A stretch of DNA of 64,000 nucleotides from Litorimonas sp963972195 (GTDB taxonomy: Bacteria > Pseudomonadota > Alphaproteobacteria > Caulobacterales > Maricaulaceae). Shown in pieces: positions 1 to 8,728 of this stretch. The notes under the pieces were generated by a model that had not been told where the DNA came from, did not search any database, and saw only the letters and a list, made by a program, of their open reading frames with translations. Location of the stretch: positions 248,001-312,000 of the forward strand of contig CAXATH010000004.1 in assembly GCA_963972195.1 (NCBI GenBank), in the 5' to 3' direction. Both the position numbers and the translations under genes were made by a program. Position 1 is the stretch's first letter. The number at the start of each line of letters is the position of its first letter.

Positions 1-1397
1 TGGATGACTCCCAAACCGTGATTGACCAGGCGTCTTCGCCCTTGCCAGTTTCGCGTCCCAAACCCCTTTGGTCGGAACAAAACCCCGAAGACTGGGTGCG
101 CGCCACGCATGAGGCCGTTCACAAACTCGATACGCGCGCGAGACGCGCGGTCAAGGCCGTGGGATTGTCCGGACAGATGCATGGCGCGACCTGTCTTGAC
201 GACCAAAATAAAATTATCCGACCCGCAATTCTCTGGAATGATGGCCGCAGCAGTGCCAATTGCGCCGAGATGATGGCCGAGATGCCGTCTCTGACGGAGA
301 TAACCGGCAATCTCGCTATGCCGGGCTTCACGGCGCCAAAGATCCACTGGATGCGTCAGCACGAACCCGAAAACTTCAGAAGAATTGCAAAAGTTTTATT
401 GCCTAAGGACTATGTTCGCTTTTGCCTGACAGGTGCTTTTGCCTCGGATATGTCTGACAGCGCCGGAACGCTTTGGATGAATGTCGAGCGCAGGGAGTGG
501 TCTGAGGAAGTGCTTGCTTTGACGGGCTTGACCGAAAAAAACATGCCGGAGTTATTTGAGGGGTCTGAACCGACCGCAAAACTCAGCGCGAAAATTGCTG
601 ATGATTGGGGCATGGCGCAAGTGCCTGTTGCCGCCGGCGGCGGGGATAATGCGGCCGGGGCCGTTGGGGCGGGTGTTGTGAATCCGGGCGAAGGCTTTAT
701 CTCCCTCGGCACGTCCGGCGTCGTTTTCTTGGCGGATAATCTCTACCGCCCAAATACAGACGGAGCGGTGCACACATTCTGTCACGCTTTGCCGGGCCTT
801 TGGCACCAAATGAGCGTGATCTTGGCGGCGGCGAGCGCGGTCGATTTTGTCGCGCGCATTGCCGGTTTCGAAACCGAAAGCGAACTTTACGACCAAACGG
901 CAGATGCGAAAACGCCCGGGAAGGGCGCTATTTTTCTGCCGTATCTATCCGGCGAACGCACACCGCATAATGATCCAAAAGCAACGGGAGCTTTCTTTGG
1001 TCTGACGCATGAAGACACGCCGCTTTCTATGGCGCAAGCTGCGCTCGAAGGCGTAGCCTTTGCCCTCGCCGATGGCGTGGATGTACTCAAAGCAACGGGC
1101 GCGAAAATAGATACCTTATCCGTCATCGGCGGCGGCTCCCGATCTCATTGGTGGGGCGAGGTTATGGCCAGCGCGATGAACCTGCCGCTAACTTACCGCA
1201 AAGCGTCAGCCGTGGGGCCGGCTTTCGGCGCCGCGCGTCTCGCACGGCTTTGCGTCAGCGGAGAAGACTTTACCGAAATATGCGCGCCCCCGAAAATTGA
1301 CCATATTATCGAACCGGATTCCCATATGGGCGACCTCTATGCGGGGCGGCGCCAAACCTTTTCCAAACTCTATCACGCGACAAAAGAATTAAATTGA
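1..1397 (+). CDS. xylB: Xylulokinase, 5' end cut by the window edge
   Basis: Phosphorylates D-xylulose to xylulose 5-phosphate in the cytoplasm, feeding the pentose phosphate pathway. The reading frame is open to the left edge. A GTG at 18 is the first possible start, but the residues before it (DDSQT) continue the usual LLD..G N-terminal strand of FGGY kinases, so the true start is upstream. Visible family features are the SEQNPEDW segment, GLSGQMHG, an ATP-site glycine-rich stretch (AAGGGDNAAGA, LGTSG) and the C-terminal GGGSRS motif. About 20 residues are probably missing from a family length near 480. The stop overlaps the xylA leader, and xylA begins 11 bases later, so the two are very likely co-transcribed. 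Confidence 0.95.
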   Translation, partial: DDSQTVIDQASSPLPVSRPKPLWSEQNPEDWVRATHEAVHKLDTRARRAVKAVGLSGQMHGATCLDDQNKIIRPAILWNDGRSSANCAEMMAEMPSLTEITGNLAMPGFTAPKIHWMRQHEPENFRRIAKVLLPKDYVRFCLTGAFASDMSDSAGTLWMNVERREWSEEVLALTGLTEKNMPELFEGSEPTAKLSAKIADDWGMAQVPVAAGGGDNAAGAVGAGVVNPGEGFISLGTSGVVFLADNLYRPNTDGAVHTFCHALPGLWHQMSVILAAASAVDFVARIAGFETESELYDQTADAKTPGKGAIFLPYLSGERTPHNDPKATGAFFGLTHEDTPLSMAQAALEGVAFALADGVDVLKATGAKIDTLSVIGGGSRSHWWGEVMASAMNLPLTYRKASAVGPAFGAARLARLCVSGEDFTEICAPPKIDHIIEPDSHMGDLYAGRRQTFSKLYHATKELN

Positions 1398-1408
1398 AGG
1401 ATACAGTC

Positions 1409-2725
1409 ATGAGCGGTTATTTCGATCATATCGACCCGATTAAATATGAAGGTAAAGACAGCCAGAACCCGCTGGCCTTTAAATATTACGATGCCAACAA
1501 AAAACTAATGGGTAAGACCATGGCAGAACATCTCCGTTTTGCCGTTTGCTATTGGCATAATTTCTGCTGGGATGGATTTGATGTTTTCGGCGGCGGAACC
1601 TTCAACCGACCTTGGCACAGCGGAGACAACAACCAAGCGGCCGCGGAAGCCAAGCTTGATGCAGCGTTCGACTTTTTCGCACGTCTTGGAAACCCCTATT
1701 TCTGCTTCCACGATATTGACGTTATGGCGGCGTCCGAAACGCCCAAGGAACATGTCGAAAATTTCCATAAGATCCTGGATAAAATCGAAGGTAAAATGGA
1801 TTCCTCGGACGTGAAGCTCCTCTGGGGCACGGCAAATATGTTCTCCCACCCACGCTATATGTCCGGCGCGTCCACAAACCCAAATCCGGAAGTTGCGGCC
1901 TTTGCGGCGCTTCAAGTCAAAGAGGCGCTTGAGGCAACGCATCGCTTGGGCGGACAAGGCTATGTTCTCTGGGGCGGCCGCGAAGGTTATGACACAATTC
2001 TGAACACAAATGTAAAACAGGAAATGCAGCAATTAGGGCGGTTCCTGACTATGGTGGTTGAGCATAAACACAAGATTGGTTTTGAAGGAGATATCTGGGT
2101 CGAACCGAAACCACATGAGCCGACCAAACATCAATATGACCGCGATGTCGGCACGATTTACGGCTTCCTCAAGGAATATGGTTTGGAGAACGAAGTTGGC
2201 GTCAACATTGAGCCGAACCACGCAACCTTGGCCGGAAACAGCTTCGAACATGAAATTGAAATGGCTAATGCATTCGGGATGTTTGGCTCTATCGATTTCA
2301 ACCGCGGTGACCCGCAAAATGGTTGGGACACGGATCAATTCCCGAATGACCTTCGCGAAACCACCATGGCGCTTTATTATATTCTGAAAGGCGGCGGTTT
2401 CAAAAAAGGCGGAGCTAATTTTGACGCGAAAGTCCGCCGCCAGTCGATCGACGCCGTTGACCTGTTTCACGGCCATATCGGGGCGATGGATCTTCTTGCC
2501 CGTAGCTTGGAAAACGCTGTCGCTATGATTGAGAAAGATCAATTGCAAGAGATGAAAGACAAACGCTACGCTGGATGGAAGTCCGGACTGGGCGCAGATA
2601 TGCTCGCAGGGAACACAACACTTGAGGAAATGGCCGCCGCCTGCCTGAAAGAAAACAAATCTCCAGAGCCTATATCCGGTCATCAGGAGTTGCTCGAAAA
2701 CATCGTCACTCAAGCCGCAAAGTAA
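1409..2725 (+). CDS. xylA: Xylose isomerase
   Basis: Converts D-xylose to D-xylulose, the first step of the isomerase route. Length is 438 residues, the usual size for the E. coli-type (class II) enzyme. An in-frame TTG exists at 1394, but the ATG at 1409 has an AAGG site 8 bases upstream. It also places the catalytic pair at H101 and D104 (FCFHDIDV), the same numbers as in the E. coli enzyme, which supports this start. Other family motifs are LWGGREGYDT, EPKPHEPTKHQYD, NIEPNHATLAG and the metal-site segment NRGDPQNGWDTDQFP. It follows xylB directly, so this organism uses isomerase plus kinase rather than relying only on the oxidative xylose route known in Caulobacter. Confidence 0.97.
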   Translation: MSGYFDHIDPIKYEGKDSQNPLAFKYYDANKKLMGKTMAEHLRFAVCYWHNFCWDGFDVFGGGTFNRPWHSGDNNQAAAEAKLDAAFDFFARLGNPYFCFHDIDVMAASETPKEHVENFHKILDKIEGKMDSSDVKLLWGTANMFSHPRYMSGASTNPNPEVAAFAALQVKEALEATHRLGGQGYVLWGGREGYDTILNTNVKQEMQQLGRFLTMVVEHKHKIGFEGDIWVEPKPHEPTKHQYDRDVGTIYGFLKEYGLENEVGVNIEPNHATLAGNSFEHEIEMANAFGMFGSIDFNRGDPQNGWDTDQFPNDLRETTMALYYILKGGGFKKGGANFDAKVRRQSIDAVDLFHGHIGAMDLLARSLENAVAMIEKDQLQEMKDKRYAGWKSGLGADMLAGNTTLEEMAAACLKENKSPEPISGHQELLENIVTQAAK

Positions 2726-2731
2726 CCCCCT

Positions 2732-2768
2732 GTTCCTGCGCTTGCTCCCCCTAGGCTCGCGCAGGAAC
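2732..2768 (+). repeat. 10-bp inverted repeat just after xylA
   Basis: GTTCCTGCGC (2732-2741) and its exact complement GCGCAGGAAC (2759-2768) enclose a 17-base loop, starting 7 bases after the xylA stop. There is no T-run behind it, so it is not a standard intrinsic terminator. It may protect the 3' end of the xylBA message or act as a Rho-assisted stop. The rest of the 175-base gap to the next gene shows nothing else. Confidence 0.6.
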
Positions 2769-2900
2769 TCCCTTATCTTCCTTAAACGCCCTGTTCTGAT
2801 CCAGAAAAGGCCGCGTTTCTAAATATTTCTCTGAATAAGGCTTTCCTTTGCCTACGCCTTCCGTAAGTTCTATCAAGGGCGTACACACAAGGACGCGACC

Positions 2901-4241
2901 ATGCGAATTAAGTCTTTTCTGGCTCTCCTCGGAGCGGCCACGCTCATAAGCTCTCCGGCTCAAGCCGATGATCCCGCGAAGGGCTCTTCTGAACCGGAAG
3001 CGACCTTGATTGAGGCCGGAAGGTTGGTGGATACGGTTTCGGGCCGTGTTCTGGAAAACCAAATGATTTTAGTTGAGGGCGGGAAGATTGCGGCCATCGG
3101 GGCCCAGTCAGAAATTGAGGGGATGCCCTTACCTGACGCCGTAAAACGGGTTGACCTTTCCGGTCACACAGTTCTCCCGGGGTTAATGGATAGCCACGTT
3201 CACCTTATCGGAAATTCAAACTTACACGGATATAAAAGCCTGGCAGAATCTACGCCGAGTGCGGCCATTTACGGGACGGTCAATGCGAGGAAAACGCTTA
3301 TGGCCGGGTTCACCACCGTCCGAAATGTCGGGGCGCCAGGATTTGCCGATGTTGATTTAATGAACGCGATTGATGAAGGTGTCATAACGGGCCCTCGCAT
3401 GATTCCCGCCGGGCGGTCTATCGGAATTACGGGCGGACATTGCGACAATAATCTTTTGCCTTACGAAGACCAAAAAACCAGCGGAGGCGTCGCCGACGGC
3501 CCGTGGGCTGTGAGAGCCAAAGTACGTGAGAATAATAAATACGGCGCCAAGGTTATAAAATTTTGTGGAACGGGCGGCGTCCTATCCAAAGGCACCAAGA
3601 TCGGGGCGCAGCAATTTTCGTTCGAGGAAATGAAAGCCATCGTCGATGAAGCGCATCTGCTCGGCCTTAAAGTGGCGGTTCACGCCCATGGGGAAGAGGG
3701 CATCAATACGGCCATCCGCGCCGGAGTAGATTCGGTCGAACATGCGAGCTTTATTTCAGATGAGGGCATTGCCGAAGCCAAAACGCGTGGTACCTATCTC
3801 TCCATGGATATCTATGTTTCCGACTATATCCTCTCCGAAGGCGAAGAAGCGGGCATATTGGAAGAGAGCCTCGCCAAGGAACGCACTGTCGGCAAAAAAC
3901 AACGCGAGCGGTTTCAAGCCGCCGTTGAGGCGGGTGCAAATATCGCTTTCGGCACGGACGCCGGAGTTTATCCCCATGGCGATAATGGCCGCCAGATGAA
4001 ATATATGGTGAAATGGGGTTTGACCCCTATGCAGGCGCTTCAGGCCGCGACAATTAATAACGCAAAATTGTTCGGCGTTGAGGATATGTCAGGGTCGCTG
4101 GAGGCTGGAAAATATGCCGACATTATTGCTGTCGACGGAGACCCCATCGCTGATATTGGCGAAATGGAAGACGTTGACTTCGTGATGAAGGGCGGCGTGA
4201 TCCATAAAGCGGCGGAAGAAATATATTCGCTGCCGAATTGA
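2901..4241 (+). CDS. Secreted amidohydrolase family protein (Xaa-Pro dipeptidase/imidazolonepropionase-like)
   Basis: Metal-dependent hydrolase of the amidohydrolase superfamily, 446 residues. It has a Sec signal peptide (about 1-22, ending PAQA) so it should act in the periplasm or outside. The metal ligands of the family are visible: HVH at 99-101, a lysine at about 220 (VIKFCGTGG) that would be carboxylated, HAH at 261-263, H281 and D353 (GTDAGVYPHG). The start has an AAGGA site 7 bases upstream. Members of this group hydrolyse proline dipeptides or cyclic amides, and the substrate cannot be read from sequence. It lies between xylA and a xylanase but nothing in it suggests sugar chemistry. 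It converges on the xylanase gene with only 5 bases between stops. Confidence 0.85.
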   Translation: MRIKSFLALLGAATLISSPAQADDPAKGSSEPEATLIEAGRLVDTVSGRVLENQMILVEGGKIAAIGAQSEIEGMPLPDAVKRVDLSGHTVLPGLMDSHVHLIGNSNLHGYKSLAESTPSAAIYGTVNARKTLMAGFTTVRNVGAPGFADVDLMNAIDEGVITGPRMIPAGRSIGITGGHCDNNLLPYEDQKTSGGVADGPWAVRAKVRENNKYGAKVIKFCGTGGVLSKGTKIGAQQFSFEEMKAIVDEAHLLGLKVAVHAHGEEGINTAIRAGVDSVEHASFISDEGIAEAKTRGTYLSMDIYVSDYILSEGEEAGILEESLAKERTVGKKQRERFQAAVEAGANIAFGTDAGVYPHGDNGRQMKYMVKWGLTPMQALQAATINNAKLFGVEDMSGSLEAGKYADIIAVDGDPIADIGEMEDVDFVMKGGVIHKAAEEIYSLPN

Positions 4242-4246
4242 AGACT

Positions 4247-5443
4247 TTAAATCTTGTAAGCCGGATCGGTAATGGCGTGGAAAACCGGCTTGGGCTCGCC
4301 TTCCCGATCAAAGAGAAGCGGGTAATTAAACCTCTCGGCGGGGTTATTGTTCAGCCAACTATCTCCGTCGCGCACGCCCCAAAAGGTTACGGATTCCACA
4401 CTTGGCTTTGTCACCAGCTTGTCAAAAACGGCCCGCAACAACCGGGCCTGGTTAGCAAGCAGTTCTGCGGGCGGATTGGGCCCTAGATCTGCCTGGCAAT
4501 TCGTTCCGGTTTCATAGCACGTTCCAGGGTCCTGATATAAACTGATGTCTAGTTCTGTGATATGATTAATTAATCCGCTAAACTCATTATCCACTGCTTC
4601 AATGGCGGAAATAGCGTCCTCCGGCGAGGTATTAAGCCGAAGGTGAAATTGATGTCCCACCCCATCAATCGGGATGTTTCTCTCCCGAAATCGCCGGAGA
4701 ATATCGACCATATATCCCCGTTTAATGGAGTCTTCGGTATTATAATCACTCAGAAAGAGCTGCGCGGACGGATCTGCGGCGCGGGCGGCCAGAAAGGCCC
4801 AGTCGAGATAGTCCCCGTTACCAACCGCATTGAACCAATTGGTCCGCCTGTCCGGCCCGATGCCATTATTCCCATTATATATATCAATCGAGATAACTTC
4901 ATTGGTCACATCCCAGACTTTTACGCGGTCTTTAAAATGGGTCATAACCGTATGAATATAATCTTCGAGTCGAGCGCGAATATCGTCTCGTGAGCCCTGA
5001 AGAAAATAATCCGGCGTGGCTTCATGCCAGAGAAGCGCATGGCCCCTAACGCTCATATTGTTTTCGAGTGCCCAATCCACGACCCTGTCGGCCCCGTCAA
5101 ATTTATAGACGCCTTCTGTGGGCGCGAGGATGTCGGGCTTCATCTGATATTCTGGGGTCACGCTGTTAAACTGTGACAAAGCTAAATCCGAGGACATATC
5201 TACACGGTTAATTTGCAGGCTTGAGAGGGCCGTCCCGATCTCAAAGTTATTCCGGAATTTATTTCGAAGAAATCCCTCTGACAATTCCCCGCTTCCGGCC
5301 GGCGACGGAGGAGGAGGTGGTGGTGGGGGAGGAGGCGCGACGGAAACGGGCGGAGCACTGCTCCCGCCCCCTCCGCACGCAGATAGCATTAGGGCGCTCG
5401 CGCCCCCTAATAGCCTCAACCGGTCTCTTGCAGAGAAATTCAA
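4247..5443 (-). CDS. GH10 endo-1,4-beta-xylanase, predicted lipoprotein
   Basis: Cleaves internal xylan bonds by the retaining mechanism. Residues 1-22 are a lipoprotein signal with lipobox LSAC (Cys23), followed by a poly-proline linker (about 37-48) that would hold the catalytic domain away from the membrane. The GH10 domain fills the rest. The acid/base is E182 (WDVTNEV), the nucleophile E297 (HITELDI), with conserved RGHALLWH at 133-140 and TFWGVRDGDSW near the C terminus. Total length is 398 residues, a single-domain GH10 with no binding module. It lies on the strand opposite xylBA and so has its own promoter. A surface-tethered xylanase next to xylA/xylB suggests capture of xylan breakdown products by the same cell. 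Confidence 0.93.
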   Translation of the reverse strand: MNFSARDRLRLLGGASALMLSACGGGGSSAPPVSVAPPPPPPPPPPSPAGSGELSEGFLRNKFRNNFEIGTALSSLQINRVDMSSDLALSQFNSVTPEYQMKPDILAPTEGVYKFDGADRVVDWALENNMSVRGHALLWHEATPDYFLQGSRDDIRARLEDYIHTVMTHFKDRVKVWDVTNEVISIDIYNGNNGIGPDRRTNWFNAVGNGDYLDWAFLAARAADPSAQLFLSDYNTEDSIKRGYMVDILRRFRERNIPIDGVGHQFHLRLNTSPEDAISAIEAVDNEFSGLINHITELDISLYQDPGTCYETGTNCQADLGPNPPAELLANQARLLRAVFDKLVTKPSVESVTFWGVRDGDSWLNNNPAERFNYPLLFDREGEPKPVFHAITDPAYKI

Positions 5444-5516
5444 AACGTCCGTCCCAAAGTCTGATTGCCCAAAGTTAATTGAGAGACTTGTTACAGAAAA
5501 CGATTAAATCCGGTTT

Positions 5517-5539
5517 AAAAGAGAGGCTTAATAGCCTCT
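5517..5539 (-). terminator. Intrinsic terminator of the ast operon
   Basis: Read on the minus strand, AGAGGCT and AGCCTCT pair over 7 bases around an ATTA loop and are followed by CTTTT. It lies 11 bases beyond the stop of the glyoxalase gene, the last gene of the ast run. Confidence 0.7.
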
Positions 5540-5549
5540 TAAAGAAGGC

Positions 5550-6005
5550 CTACCACTCGCCAGTGTTTTCCATTTTCGACCATGGCTCTTGGGGTTTCAG
5601 GCTTTCACCCTTTTGCAAGAGCTCGATTGAAATATTGTCAGGTGATCGAACGAAAGCCATATGACCATCGCGCGGCGGACGGTTAATTGTCACGCCGTGT
5701 TCTTGCAGGCGTTCACAGGCAGCGTAGATATCATCGACGAGATAAGCGAGATGACCAAAATTACGCCCGCCGGAATACGTTTCTTGCTTACCGTCTTCGC
5801 CCGGCCAGTTATAGGTCAGCTCCAGTTCGGGCGATTTATCTTTATGTGCCGCTTCGACATTTCCTGGGGCCGCCAGATAGACAAGCGTAAATTTTCCGGC
5901 TTCGACGTCGAACCAGCGCGTCTCCACGAGCCCCAATGCGTCGCGGTAGAATTTCAGGCTTGCGTCAAGATCTTTGACGCGCACCATGGTGTGCAAATAT
6001 TCCAT
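5550..6005 (-). CDS. VOC/glyoxalase I family protein (lactoylglutathione lyase-like)
   Basis: Member of the vicinal oxygen chelate fold, 151 residues. It resembles glyoxalase I, which isomerises the methylglyoxal-glutathione adduct to S-lactoylglutathione. Visible features are the N-terminal HTMVRVKDLDASLKFY segment (His metal ligand), ELTYNW, GHLAYLVDD (His) and the C-terminal ISIELLQ (Glu ligand), the usual spacing of four metal ligands. It starts 15 bases after astD on the same strand, so it is likely the last gene of the ast operon and may deal with reactive aldehydes. A terminator follows. The family call is secure. The exact substrate is inferred. Confidence 0.85.
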   Translation of the reverse strand: MEYLHTMVRVKDLDASLKFYRDALGLVETRWFDVEAGKFTLVYLAAPGNVEAAHKDKSPELELTYNWPGEDGKQETYSGGRNFGHLAYLVDDIYAACERLQEHGVTINRPPRDGHMAFVRSPDNISIELLQKGESLKPQEPWSKMENTGEW

Positions 6006-6020
6006 AATATCACCCTCGCC

Positions 6021-7451
6021 CTATTTAATTCCGACCATAGGCGGAGAGCTAGGCGTCTTGGCCACCTGCCCGGCTTGAGGCCAGGCGCAGTAATCCGCCG
6101 CGTAATAGGCGCCCGGGCGGAAATTACCCGAAAGACCCGGACCGCCGAACGGCAGGGACGACGCCGCACCAGTCGTCGGCTTATTCCAATTGAGAATTCC
6201 GGCTTTCATTCGAAGGCGAGCTTGCTCCCAAAGATCCGCGTTCTCGCTGACCAACCCTCCGGACAGACCAAAGCGCGTATCATTGGCTTTGTCGATTGCC
6301 GCGTCGAAATCCTTCGCGCGGTAAACCTGCAGGAGCGGGCCAAATAGTTCTTCATCGGCAACGTTTGAAGCCGCTGACATATCAATCAAAGCCGGATGAA
6401 CAAAAGCACCATCCGTTTTTACCGGCACGATGGGGTCTCCTCCCGATTTAATTAACTCGGCCTCAAACTCTTCGGCCATTTGGGCAGAGCGTTTGGACGC
6501 CACGGGCCCCATAAAGACCTCTTCGTCCCATTTTCCGATGGTCGTTTGGCTGATACGCGTTTTAATCGCGCTAATCACCTGATTCCCGAATTTTCCTTCC
6601 GGCAGGATGAGACGCCGCGCGCAAGTGCAGCGCTGACCCGCCGTGATGTAAGCGCTGAAAAAGGCAATATCGGCTGCAGCCTGAACGTCTCCGTCCCAGA
6701 CGATCAGGGGATTATTGCCGCCCATCTCTAGCGCCAGAATAATATTTGGTCGTCCGGCGAAATGTTTGTGAAATGCCGTTCCGGTGGTAGCAGACCCTGT
6801 AAATAACAGGCCGTTGATATCGGCGTTCAGAAGAGCCTGACCTGTCTCGCGTTCGCCCTGAACCACATTCAAGCAGCCTTCTGGCAGACCTGCTTCTTCA
6901 AAAGCGGCGACCATTAATGCAGCGACAGAGGGGGTAAGCTCGGACGGCTTGAAGACACAGGTGTTCCCGGCAAGAAGCGCCGGAATGATATGGCCATTCG
7001 GCAAATGACCGGGGAAGTTAAAGGGTCCAAAGACCGCCATCACCCCATGCGGGCGATGGGTCAGACTCAGCCCGCCGTCAGATTTGTCACCGGCGCGTTC
7101 AGCCTGAGCACGAATAGAATGGCCGATTTTTCCCGCCATAGCGCCGACTTCCGTGCGAGCTTCCCAGAGAGGTTTACCCATATCGCGGGAGATGGCGTAA
7201 GCGATGTCTTCGGCTTTAGATTTGAGCGCGTCCGCATATTTTTCCAAAATGCGAATACGTGCTTCTCGCTGTACGGCGGCCCATTTCGGCTGTGCGGCGC
7301 GGGCCTTGGCAATGGCCTCATTTACCTGATCCGCACTCGCGGCGCGGCCTTGCCAAACGCTTTCACCGGTGGCGGGGCAAAGACTTTCAAAAGCTTCGCC
7401 TTGGCCTTCTGACCATTTTCCGCCGGAATAAATATCTTCTGTCTTACTCAT
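6021..7451 (-). CDS. astD: N-succinylglutamate 5-semialdehyde dehydrogenase
   Basis: Oxidises N-succinylglutamate semialdehyde to N-succinylglutamate with NAD, a late step of arginine catabolism by the succinyltransferase pathway. The protein is a 476-residue aldehyde dehydrogenase. Visible motifs are the cofactor loop FTGSATTGTAF, LEMGGNNPL with the general base Glu, and the catalytic cysteine in AGQRCTCARR. The Asn of FGPFNFPGH is also present. The start codon overlaps the stop of the upstream M20 gene by 4 bases (ATGA), so the two are translationally coupled. The operon context separates it from generic aldehyde dehydrogenases. Confidence 0.93.
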   Translation of the reverse strand: MSKTEDIYSGGKWSEGQGEAFESLCPATGESVWQGRAASADQVNEAIAKARAAQPKWAAVQREARIRILEKYADALKSKAEDIAYAISRDMGKPLWEARTEVGAMAGKIGHSIRAQAERAGDKSDGGLSLTHRPHGVMAVFGPFNFPGHLPNGHIIPALLAGNTCVFKPSELTPSVAALMVAAFEEAGLPEGCLNVVQGERETGQALLNADINGLLFTGSATTGTAFHKHFAGRPNIILALEMGGNNPLIVWDGDVQAAADIAFFSAYITAGQRCTCARRLILPEGKFGNQVISAIKTRISQTTIGKWDEEVFMGPVASKRSAQMAEEFEAELIKSGGDPIVPVKTDGAFVHPALIDMSAASNVADEELFGPLLQVYRAKDFDAAIDKANDTRFGLSGGLVSENADLWEQARLRMKAGILNWNKPTTGAASSLPFGGPGLSGNFRPGAYYAADYCAWPQAGQVAKTPSSPPMVGIK

Positions 7452-8728
7452 GATTGACCCATTAATTTTTTGATTTCGGGGGCATTAATACGCCCGTCCG
7501 CGATACGGTTGAGCAGTAGCGCAGCGAGGCCCGCTCTTTCGGAGAGGCTTTCGACGACGAAATATTCTTCGTCTGAATGAATTCGCCCGCCTCTGACGCC
7601 CAACGTATCGACATTCGGCGTTCCGGCGGCAAAGACATTATTGCCTTCACATACCCCGCCCGTATCCTTGAATTGGAGCTCAAGACCCAGAGCTTTACCT
7701 GTCGCCTGAACGTCGGAGAGGAGTTGATCCTGCGCCGCGTTTCGCGGTTTGGGTGGACGGTAGAACCCGCCATGCGTGTGGGCTTTTATGCCGTCGCGGC
7801 TGTCTAGCACATCCTTCAGGGCCGCCTTAACCGCGCCGTCGGCCCAGTCTGCGTCTTCGGGCGTCGGGGCGCGGGCGCCCAGCCGAAGAATGCCTAGGTC
7901 GGGGACGATATTGACCGCATTGCCGCCGTCAATTTTGCCGACATTGAACGTCACGCCTTCGCGCTGTCCGTTTAAAGCTTCGATACGGAGCGACAAATCA
8001 GCGGCCGCCCAGATAGCGGAGCGTCCAGCTTCCGGCGCGCGCCCAGCGTGGGAGGCTTTGCCGTGGAAAACGATATCCCAGATACCGGAGCCTTTACGGG
8101 CGCCGGCCAGACTGTCGCAATCCATGGCGGGTTCGAAAGTCAGCCCGATATGAGCGTTTTTGGCCGCGGCGTGCAGGAAAGGCGAAGAAGCGAAATTGCC
8201 AGTTTCTTCATCCGGGGTCAGAATTATTTCATAGCCGAGTTTGTCTTTAAATGGGCCGGCTTCGAACGCGCGCATGGCGTCAATCATAACGGTCAGCCCG
8301 CCTTTCATATCGGCCAGGCCAGGGCCGTTTAATTTTCCGTCGCCCAGATCCTTGATCTCGGTAAAGGTGCCGGGCGGAAAAACCGTGTCGTAATGACCCG
8401 TCATGACAACTCGTAGCGGGGCGTCGAGGCGCGCCTGCGCCCGAAGCACTGGCGCGGTCTGAAAATATTCTTTTTCGCCCTTATTATTTATTTCTTCAAT
8501 TGGGTCGGTTGGCAGGGCTTCGACCTTGGCGTCAAGTTCGGACAGAGCCTCTAATATGAGAGGATATAATTCATTTAGCCCGTCTGCGTTCAAACTGCCC
8601 GTATTGATAAGCGACCAGCTTTTGACGCGTTCCAGCATAAAATCCTGACGGGACTTTACGGTTTCAAGAACGGCTTTATCCTCTTCGCTCAGGGCGGAGA
8701 GAGAAATCATATCTGTGACGGCATTCAT
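7448..8728 (-). CDS. M20 family metallohydrolase in the ast operon, candidate succinylglutamate desuccinylase
   Basis: Zinc hydrolase of the M20 (ArgE/DapE/carboxypeptidase G2) family, 426 residues. The metal motifs are visible: GHYDTVFPPG, GPGLADMKGG, TPDEETG with the catalytic Glu, and a C-terminal IHSDEEY. No signal peptide is present. It overlaps astB upstream and astD downstream by 4 bases each. The pathway needs an enzyme that removes succinate from succinylglutamate. The usual AstE, an M14-type protein, is not in the window, while DapE of the M20 family removes succinate from a related amide. The inference is that this enzyme takes the AstE role. N-acyl-amino-acid deacylase activity on another substrate is the main alternative. 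Confidence 0.85.
   Translation of the reverse strand: MNAVTDMISLSALSEEDKAVLETVKSRQDFMLERVKSWSLINTGSLNADGLNELYPLILEALSELDAKVEALPTDPIEEINNKGEKEYFQTAPVLRAQARLDAPLRVVMTGHYDTVFPPGTFTEIKDLGDGKLNGPGLADMKGGLTVMIDAMRAFEAGPFKDKLGYEIILTPDEETGNFASSPFLHAAAKNAHIGLTFEPAMDCDSLAGARKGSGIWDIVFHGKASHAGRAPEAGRSAIWAAADLSLRIEALNGQREGVTFNVGKIDGGNAVNIVPDLGILRLGARAPTPEDADWADGAVKAALKDVLDSRDGIKAHTHGGFYRPPKPRNAAQDQLLSDVQATGKALGLELQFKDTGGVCEGNNVFAAGTPNVDTLGVRGGRIHSDEEYFVVESLSERAGLAALLLNRIADGRINAPEIKKLMGQS

Noticed and set aside
5661..6347. 228-codon plus-strand frame over the glyoxalase gene and astD
   Set aside because: Spans two well supported minus-strand genes and has no domain features.
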